Below, one piece after another: positions 56,656 through 64,000 of a DNA stretch of 64,000 nt. Each line of letters opens with the position of its first letter. Positions within the stretch are counted from its first letter, which is position 1. The notes under the pieces were generated by a model, which saw only the letters and a program-made list of their open reading frames with translations, did no database searches and had not been told where the DNA came from. A program made the position numbers and the translations under genes. The stretch comes from Antedon bifida (Eukaryota; Echinodermata; Crinoidea; Comatulida; Antedonidae), in contig OY727096.1 of assembly GCA_963402885.1 (NCBI GenBank), positions 20,317,820-20,381,819 on the forward strand. The letters are read 5' to 3'.

Positions 56656-59600
56656 TTAAATTTTCACAGTGAATACAACAGGTTTTGTAGGTTCGTTTTG
56701 GCTGGCAGGTGATTTGAATAGTGCTTTATGGATTAAGTTGGCTTCTAAGTCATCAGATCTCATCGTTCCACTGGATTCTATACCAGCACTTTGAGTTCTT
56801 GTATATCTGGAAAATTATTGTAAGCGTAAGGTTAGTAAAAGGCTATGCTGCTTTAAACCAACGTGGGAAAATTGTTACCTAATAATGTAATTTTTTAAAC
56901 TGTTTATAACAATCTGATTTTTTTGCCTGATGTGTTTTCTACTTTTTTACCTTCTTATATTAAGTGTTTTATATTTGTTGTCTTGTTTTGCCCTGCATAT
57001 GCTTGGTCCCCAAGCTGTGACCTGGAATGTTTGTCACATTCTTTTTTGTTTATATTTGAAATAAAGGATGATTTTATATACTATGTAAAGGGTTAAATTT
57101 GGTAAACTTTTACACAGCAACAGCACCCCTGAATGTGTGCAATTTTCAAAAGAGAAGGCCTGAATGAAATCTTTGCCATATTTTTAAACCACATTCTTAT
57201 TAGATTTGACCACTGTACTTCCTTAAAAGACTCACTTGAAACGATCACTGATTGGTCTACTAGGTTTCGCACCAACGCCTGCTGCTGAAGATGATGATTC
57301 AGGAACTGTAGAGGAGTCCAATTTACACTGCATTGGGATGCCATCTAATTCCCTATTATTGTAGATGTTAATGGCTTCCAAGGCATTTTCACGGTCAATA
57401 TAAACAACTTCTGCCACACCTTGCTTTACGAACCTAGCCTTGCGAAGAGGACCAATTGCACCGAAAAGTTCCTAAATGTGAAAAACAAGTGATTATCATT
57501 AATCAAAAAATGTATGTTATCAGAGAGGGATGTGAGTTGTTTGTTAGAAAAGTTTTTGCTATTGGGTATACATATATGGGTATCAAATGAATTGTACAGG
57601 AATTTAACCGATTGTCAACTTCAGAAATTTATGTTATAAGAGAGGGATGTGTCATTTGTCATACAATTTTGCTAATTGTATGCATCTATACACATGGGTT
57701 ATCAAATGAATTTTACTTGAATGGTTTTAAACTACAATTGGAAACCGTCCTTCTTTTAAACCACTTAAAGTTAGGACTCTCTAAAGCTCTGAATAGTTTT
57801 CCTCTCTCACCTTAATGTCCTCTTCTGTAACACTGTAGTGCAACTTTGTAACATAAACTCTGGTACCTAGTGGGCTTAGACGCTGAAAGAGAACACAAGC
57901 GTAATGTTAACATAAAGCCTTGTCTACATTATCAAACTTTATGTGACAAAAATAATGTGATGTGCCTATATATGAACATGATGATGTCATATCACTACCA
58001 TGTTTGGGCATATCACCACCATATTTGGACAGTTTAGTATGTCAAGACCTTAAACCTAGTCAACACTAGCAAACTTTCATATTTTGCTAGTGTAGACCAG
58101 TTGGCAAACTAGTTTCTTGTTTGTAAACTCAGCAAATCAAATAACTGGTGTAAACAGGCAACACAAACAGTAGACTAGGCCTACAATGCAGAGTGTATCT
58201 ATATACAATTTGTTTTGTTTTTCTAATCTCTAGAAACATTCACAAATTTAAGGCTTTGGTGGGGCAAGTGGGGCTTCAGTGTGAAATGGTTTACAGACCT
58301 GTGTTGCAGGTTGCCTTACAACTGGAGGTGGTGCTTGCACGGTCTTTCTGATCTTAATAGTTGATGGTGCAAACTCTTCATCATACTGTGTACTTCTCAT
58401 ACTACTTGCAGACTTTAATGATCCAACAGGCATCTGGAAGTTAATAGAAAGGCCTTTTTATTTTTCAATACAATGAAAATATTTATATATATATTTCTCA
58501 TGGAGTATGCTACAATAAATTGGTACTAGGTATGCTCGCTTCTTCATAAAAATAGTTTGTCGAATGATTACGCACCCTACTACTGACACTATCATTTGAC
58601 GTTGTTATCACCATTTTGCCGACATCCAATTTCTGTTTCCCCGTTAATTGTTGGGCTTTTGGTGACGTTATTTGCTGCCTCCTGGTAACCTGTAGACTGC
58701 CAGATTTAGTCTGGAAAACTCCTTCTGCTGATTTCCGCTTCCGTGCCAGTGGATTTGAAATTGTCACAGATGGAACGAGCATCTAAATATTTAAGATATT
58801 AGTATTCATGAAAATAGAACTGTATTGAAAGTTTGCGGTACACCATGTGTATATAATTCCGTAAAAAACTGTTGAAAAATGTTGAGATCAATAGTTTTTT
58901 TCTGAACTATATACATGTGGTGTACTGCAAGCATTAGAATTACATCCAAATATTTATTTCACCAAGCAACCCTTTAAAAAATATAAGATACATAAAACAA
59001 TATAATTTTAATTAAAATATAAAATGTTTAGTATTATTATTTAAAAGTGGCTTATTAAAATCTAAAAGTTAAGATGGTGTTAATATTTTAAAGAGAGTAG
59101 TTATTTGATCAGGGCTTAAAAAACATGAGTCCTTAACGCAGTAAGCTACCTTTGCCGTATTAATAGCGATTGGTTGTTCAGTAGTTGTTGGTGTTACAGA
59201 ATTCTCAAGACTTTGTTGCCGTTTTGCTTGTAGTTTTTGCCTGGCATCAACTGAATGAGCTTTCTTAATTAGTTTCACCCTGGCATCTGTTTGTCGTGCT
59301 TTTAAGTTTAGCTTATCTCTTGCATCTGTAATGTTCATAGGTACTGCTTGAGATGTCGCAAAATGTAAACGTCCAGTATTTTGGCCCCTACCAACACCTT
59401 TTTTAATTCCACCACGACCAACGTTTGTTTTGGCATTGCCTCCTCTACCACGAGCGAATCCTCGATTGAAACCACCTCGATTTGATCCTCCTCGTTTGGA
59501 ACTGCCTCGTTGAAATCCACCCTGATGAATTCCTCCACGCTGACCATCTCTTGTTTTCCCTCTACATACATGTAAAAACAATATTGATTATTATTATACT

Positions 59601-59964
59601 CATGAGTCATACATACTGATTATCAACTCATCATTTGGAAGAGTTACAACAACTTTCTTAGTAAACAGTATGCTAGTAGGCCTAGGCTAGCCGAGATAAT
59701 TAGTTAAGCCTACCTAGGCCGGATAGCAACTAAAGTACTACTCTTAGGCCTAGTACTACTAGGGCTACTACTACACCCGGTGAGTTACTACTACTACTAC
59801 TAGGCCTAGTCTCTAGTACACTGGGTGGGCCTACTACTCTAGCCTAGCTACTACTAGCCTAGACTTAACGTCGTTAATTCTTACCTCCCTCGACCACCAA
59901 ATTTTTGTTTTTTTTGGCCAAAAGAACGCTTAGACTTTATAATGTCATCTAAAGACCGATCCAT
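56656..59964 (-). CDS. POLDIP3: POLDIP3/SKAR-like RRM protein (polymerase delta-interacting protein 3)
   Basis: POLDIP3/SKAR is a nuclear mRNA-binding protein linked to the exon-junction and TREX export complexes and to S6K1. Minus-strand coding exons: 59964-59885, 59561-59150, 58782-58576, 58433-58299, 57882-57811, 57471-57236, 56806-56656. Phases agree and give 430 residues (human about 420). Residues 1-27 (MDRSLDDIIKSKR) match the UAP56-binding-motif-like start of this family. Residues 28-85 are rich in RGG. Three DAR repeats (DARDKL, DARVKL, DARQKL at about 106, 119, 132) are typical of SKAR. Residues 286-353 form an RRM (RVYVTKL, ELFGAIGPLRKARFVKQG, VAEVVYI). The end (LIHKALFKS then FTVKI) matches the family C-terminus. 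The exon 4 donor is CAG|GTCTGT; without that splice the frame stops after Pro-Lys-Pro, so an isoform ending there is possible. Confidence 0.9.
57913..58050. repeat. MITE, TCTGTCTACACTATC family (copy 7, degraded)
   Basis: AAAGCCTTGTCTACATTATC at left with the ATATGAACATGATGATGTCA body; the right terminus has decayed. It lies in POLDIP3 intron 4, just upstream (minus sense) of the exon at 57882. Confidence 0.65.
59640..59880. repeat. CTAGGCCTAG / TACTACTAG-rich tract in POLDIP3 intron 1
   Basis: A low-complexity segment made of CTAC, CTAG and TAGGCCTA words (for example CTACTACTAGGCCTAG). A similar tract lies on the other side of the divergent promoter at 60270-60540. Confidence 0.6.
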
Positions 59965-60643
59965 GTTAACCTGAATTAAATTTTATCATGAAATTGTGGT
60001 AAAATTTATCAGGAGAGAAATGAATATATCACCAATAGTCTCGTCGCGCGTTGTGTATTTTTTAATGTACGTTGGTGGCGCACTGCCAATAACAACTTTT
60101 ACGAACGTTGGTGTCGTGCTATATATTTCGTTTGATACTTTTTTCCAGAAAGAAAGACAGCAAACCTGGAAAATGTATGTTGATTTATGCGTGTTTCATT
60201 AATATTTTTTCCTATGGAAGTAAGTTTTACGTTATTTAAAGTATGTGTATATTTTGTAATTCCATATCATATAAGAGACTAGGCCTAGAGGTAGGCTAGG
60301 ACGTAGGCCCTTGGCTGTAGTAGTGGTTAGTTTAGTTAGGCCTACTACTGTACCTGGCTGGAGGTAACTAGCATTGGCAAGCTGCCTAGGCCTAACTAGC
60401 TAGGCTAGTCCTACTCATAGATTAAGACTCTTCCTCTAGTAGATAGTCTTTATTAGAAGGCTTACTTAGGCTAGGCCTAGGTAGACTAGGTAGGCCCTAG
60501 CATAGGACTAGTAATGTACTGTGTAGGCCTAGTATGGGAGACAAATGAACCACAATTTAAAAAATATTTTTCAAGAAGAGGAATATATTTTATTAAATTT
60601 AAATTCTTATAAATATTTTTGCATTGTCTTAGCTTTTTTATAG
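59965..60643. promoter_or_regulatory. Divergent promoter region of POLDIP3 and the TEX2-like gene
   Basis: The two start codons are 690 bases apart on opposite strands. The stretch has CpGs near 60048 (CTCGTCGCGCGTTG). A good donor (ATGGAA|GTAAGT) at 60220 could end an untranslated first exon of the right-hand gene, to be joined to the acceptor at 60642-60643. The intervening DNA is packed with TAGGCCTA words. Start sites are inferred, not seen. Confidence 0.5.
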
Positions 60644-60654
60644 ATGAAGTAACA

Positions 60655-61785
60655 ATGAGTGAGAAGAAAGTAAAACCACCTCGTCCTCCAGCTCCCACGT
60701 CATCAAAATTGAAAAAACAATCAAAGAAATCTCAACAGAATGGACCAAGCTTTTCATTCCGTTCGCTCAAAGATGCAGACAGTGAAGATGAGCTAACAAA
60801 CAATAAAACAACAGAATCAGGAAGTCCAACAAAAGATTCTATAAAAGAAGTAATTGATGATCCTTTAGGAGCCTTCAAGAAAACAGAAAAGAATGATAGA
60901 CTAGATTCAGATATCTTTGATTCTGTAAGAATTAAAAAAAGAGATGCAGAAAGGAAGCAAAGAATAAAAGAAACAAAGAAAGTTGATACCGGAATTATTA
61001 AAGTCACAAATGAGGTCATTGTTGTTGATGATGTTAATAATTTTTCAATTCCTTCTGAATCAAAAGAAGCCATTTCTGACCCATTGACATTTGTAGACAA
61101 GCTTCAAGATGACCAGAGAAAAAGGGATGCAGCGAAAAAAGAGGAAGCAAAAAAAGAGGAAAAACAAGCTCGATTGGAAGCTGCTCTTTACCCAAAAGAG
61201 ACTGACTCTGGTGATCTTAACGTTGATCCATTCTACTACAATGTTCCTACACCTTCTGAGGTTCCAGATGAACCTCGACGTCCAGAAGGTGCCATCCCAC
61301 TTTCTCTGTCAGGATTATTAGAGAAGTCTGATGAAAGTGACAAGTCAAAAGATCTGAAAAAGATAATTAAAAGAACCAAAGATTCACCACCAAAGACGCC
61401 TAGTGAAGACAGTTTTTCAGAATTAGAAAAAGACATCCTTTCTGATGTGGAGAGTCCTGATGGTAGACCATTAACCAATGAGGAGTATGTGGCAACGTTT
61501 AGTGTGGCAAGAAAAGAAAGGGTAATCCCAAAATACAGACTTACTCTAATGTCCGTAATATTCTTCTGTTACTTTATATTTCCATTGCCATCTTATCTGG
61601 TGGGTGTGATCACCGGAATGGTTGTATCCTTCTTTTGTCTTCTCTTTGCAATATGGGTGTCGTTACCAGACACCGTTAGAGAGTCACCAGAATGTCCTGA
61701 TATTCAAACACCGTTGATCATTCCTGGAGAAAGAATGTCAGCTCCAAAGGCACGAGCAAAAGAACAAGAGAAAATCTTCCATCAG
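60655..61785 (+). CDS. TEX2-like membrane protein, N-terminal coding exon (3'-partial)
   Basis: One long coding exon (acceptor 60642-60643, donor 61786 GTAGGT, phase 0) gives 377 residues; the rest lies beyond the window. Residues 1-290 are acidic/basic, low-complexity and probably disordered, with a coiled-coil-like charged stretch (about 150-176). Residues 294-336 are a hydrophobic hairpin (VIFFCYFIFPLPSYLVG, then ITGMVVSFFCLLFAIW) broken by Pro-Leu-Pro. This resembles the membrane part of TEX2, an ER protein with a C-terminal SMP lipid-transfer domain at contact sites. The SMP domain would be in later exons, so the assignment is tentative. The start is MSEKKVKPPRPP; an ATG 36 bases upstream lies before the acceptor and is not used. 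It is divergent from POLDIP3. Confidence 0.6.
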
Positions 61786-62230
61786 GTAGGTTGTTTTTTA
61801 TGTTTATTCCTTAAACTATCTCTCATATCCTTTACATCATTTTGCAATTCATGTCATGATTTTCCATAGGATGTATGAGGATGATGTTAATGATGCAAAT
61901 TTTTACAAAAAGATTCTACATAATGCCAATATTAATTTTGTTTTAAATGTGTGAGGTCACAGCAACGTAAACTTTGTTTTTTGTTTTGCAATTTATGCCT
62001 AAAAAAATAATTTTTGAGGGTTGGAGATGGGGTTGAGGGCAGGATCATAATTGAGAAATCTCAAGCTAGTTCAGCAATCTCAAACTTGATCATTACACTC
62101 AGTAATCATGTATAAAAGTTAATATTTCACTGCAGAGTATTTGTTTATGTTTTAAAACAGGATGTTACTTGATTGGATAGTAAACAAAGAACAAATACTG
62201 TAGTTCACTAATCTCTAAATTTAGCATCGT

Positions 62231-62366
62231 TAAGCACTGTCTACACTATCAAACTACTTTGATAAAGTGTGATGTGCTCAAATATGGTAGTGATATGACA
62301 TCATCATGTCCATATATGGGCACATCAAATTTTCTCACATAAAGTTTGATAGTGTAGATAGAGCTA
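62231..62366. repeat. MITE, TCTGTCTACACTATC family (copy 8)
   Basis: TAAGCACTGTCTACACTATC at left and TGATAGTGTAGATAGAGCTA at right; nearly symmetric body with GTGATATGACATCATCATG. Confidence 0.8.
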
Positions 62367-62539
62367 TAGATTGTTAACTTACTAATTAACAAGTTACATA
62401 TTGATGCTCTATTTGGTTACAAAGTTCATGCCAACAACAACGATGAGTCATCATTTCAGGATAATTTATTGAATATATTTGTTTTTATTGTAAGAAGATT
62501 GGCAATTTGTGATATGTACAGTAGATGAATTAGAGTTGT

Positions 62540-62610
62540 CGCTTGGTGGTTTATTAGATGTTTCACTGATCCATGTGGGTTCTGGGTTCAAATCCTGTCA
62601 GATGTCGGTA
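62540..62610 (+). repeat. tRNA-derived SINE-like relic
   Basis: CGCTTGGTGGTTTATTAGA (box-A region) and TCTGGGTTCAAATCCTGTC (box B) are spaced as in a tRNA. No closed cloverleaf is visible. Confidence 0.35.
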
Positions 62611-64000
62611 TTTCTCACAATATGTTGAATTCCAAAAACCTTGTTTATTTTAATAGTTTGTTATTGTCTTCTGATACAGGTTTCACCTGCCAGTCCTTGG
62701 CTGTGTGCCTGAAAATCTAAAGCCTGTTTTCCATTTAGCGAATATATTTGTTTGAATCAAACATTCCTGAGTTCTAATTCTCATGTCAGTAGATGAAATT
62801 GTGCATAAGTCAACACTTTTGATTTGCGCGAATACATTTTCCTAGTGGAAAACCGCCTTAAATCTAAATGAAATATAGTACATGCACTACACAATATGAT
62901 TACAAAAATTGTATAATGTGTTGAAAGAAAAAATGTACTGGATATTCTATTCACCTCAATTAACCTCATTCAAATATTAAAATTTCAATTGCATAAATGA
63001 TAGATGATGATAAGATCGTAGTGAAACCATACTTGAATCAGTTTTTATTAACAAAGCTACACTTTTGTAGTTGTGCAACCTGTGTGTAGCGTATACTTTT
63101 GTATGTGTGTGCACTGTGTTTGAGTGTATTTGTTGATGAAAACTGTTTAAATTGTTTTAACCATGAAGATGGGATCTCAAAAATCATGTCTAACTTTTAC
63201 AGTTATAAGCGGAGGTCTAAGAGCTTTTATCCATTCTCTCAATAATAATATTCCCTGTTAATTTTCTTTTTACATTTTTAAAAAAGGAGAGAGAAGACGT
63301 ACAAATTCCCCTAATTTGTATCTTGGAAATTATTACTGTAATTGGGCTTGCTCATGGAAGTTCACCAAATTATTGTACAGTACAGTGGATCCTCAGTATG
63401 AATAATCACATCTTCAATTATTGTTGTAATACCTGTATTTATTATATTAAAAACTGAATTACTGAATATTTAATGCTACAGTACAGTATATTTGAAGTTC
63501 GCTATGATCCATCCAGCCCTACGTAGCAATGAAAGTCAAACAATGGCGTTATTGTCTGCTAATTAACTGGTAGACAGAGCGTGAATGATATAGCGTGAAC
63601 TAACGATGCTTTTATTAAATCTAACATCTGATCAATATTAAACAGACTAGTATGAATTGCGATACACTAGCACGATGTTCGTTGATGATTGTGTGTTACT
63701 GCTATTAAATATGAAACGCTGAAGATAGAGTATTTAACTGTAGATTACAAGCAAATTCAATAATATTTAGAATCAAATTGTATTTATAAACCAAACTTGG
63801 GTTTGGGAATAATTATAACCCAATAATATTAATGCCCAATCTTTCGCATCTTCTTCAATCATCTTTATCATAAACCCTAATAAACTATTCATGGTTATTT
63901 TTATGGTGAGTGGTTCCACGATTTTAAAATCAAATGAGAACAGGGTGTGTAAAATGAAGTACTGTACTTAAAACTGTTCTTTTGATTGATTTTGTCACTG

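Larger units (their letters stand above)
61786..64000. other. Intron of the TEX2-like gene
   Basis: From the donor at 61786 to the window edge I see no further exon. It contains a TCTGTCTACACTATC MITE (62231-62366) and a tRNA-derived SINE-like relic (about 62540-62610). Confidence 0.55.

Noticed and set aside
59335..59610. 91-residue acidic ORF on the minus strand
   Set aside because: It is an out-of-frame shadow of POLDIP3 exon 2, which encodes the RGG and DAR region.
60619..60654. Upstream in-frame ATG of the TEX2-like gene
   Set aside because: It lies before a strong acceptor (CTTTTTTATAG ending at 60643), so it is intronic; MSEKK at 60655 has better context.
60732..61100. 122-residue Ser/Phe-rich ORF on the minus strand
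   Set aside because: Antisense shadow of the TEX2-like coding exon.

Overview
The window is AT-rich animal genomic DNA. It contains intron-split genes with GT-AG junctions, AATAAA poly(A) signals and many short inverted-repeat transposons, and no bacterial-type operon structure. All six recognised genes are conserved metazoan genes. The exon/intron sizes and the frequent TAGGCCTA palindrome would fit an invertebrate deuterostome such as an echinoderm. That taxonomic guess is inference only.

Layout, left to right: (1) 81-2626 (+), the last four coding exons of tubulin-specific chaperone D (TBCD), cut by the left window edge. (2) 8589-36230 (+), a complete ten-exon FAM20C-type secretory-pathway kinase of 542 residues, rebuilt exon by exon with all phases consistent. 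Its introns carry most of the window's transposons. (3) 41750-43315 (+), a four-exon JmjC/cupin-type oxygenase with an N-terminal membrane anchor (321 residues). (4) 44253-50216 (+), the three-exon UBALD gene (124 residues). (5) 59964-56656 (-), a seven-exon POLDIP3/SKAR-like RNA-binding protein (430 residues). (6) 60655 onward (+), the large 5' coding exon of a TEX2-like membrane protein that runs off the right edge. Genes 5 and 6 are divergent and share about 0.7 kb of promoter DNA. The genes do not form a pathway; they are independent housekeeping or secretory-pathway genes.

The non-coding DNA is rich in non-autonomous mobile elements. I see an eight-copy inverted-repeat family (AGCTCTGTCTACACTATC termini), a four-copy family flanked by TTAA (AGATGTATTGTCCCCC termini), a two-copy family with exact 5-bp target duplications, two single MITEs with 3-bp duplications, and two large foldback elements (2.8 kb and 1.8 kb). 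Two hairpin elements carry a hammerhead-ribozyme-like tail of the kind found in Penelope-like elements. The most instructive points are the 1.8-kb foldback with an exact 6-bp duplication and an empty paralogous site elsewhere in the window; the FAM20C last exon, whose C-terminal coding tail is tandemly copied into the 3' UTR; and a decayed copy of FAM20C exon 2 in the next intron, itself split by a MITE. No transposase or reverse-transcriptase gene is visible. I found no convincing new multi-gene system.
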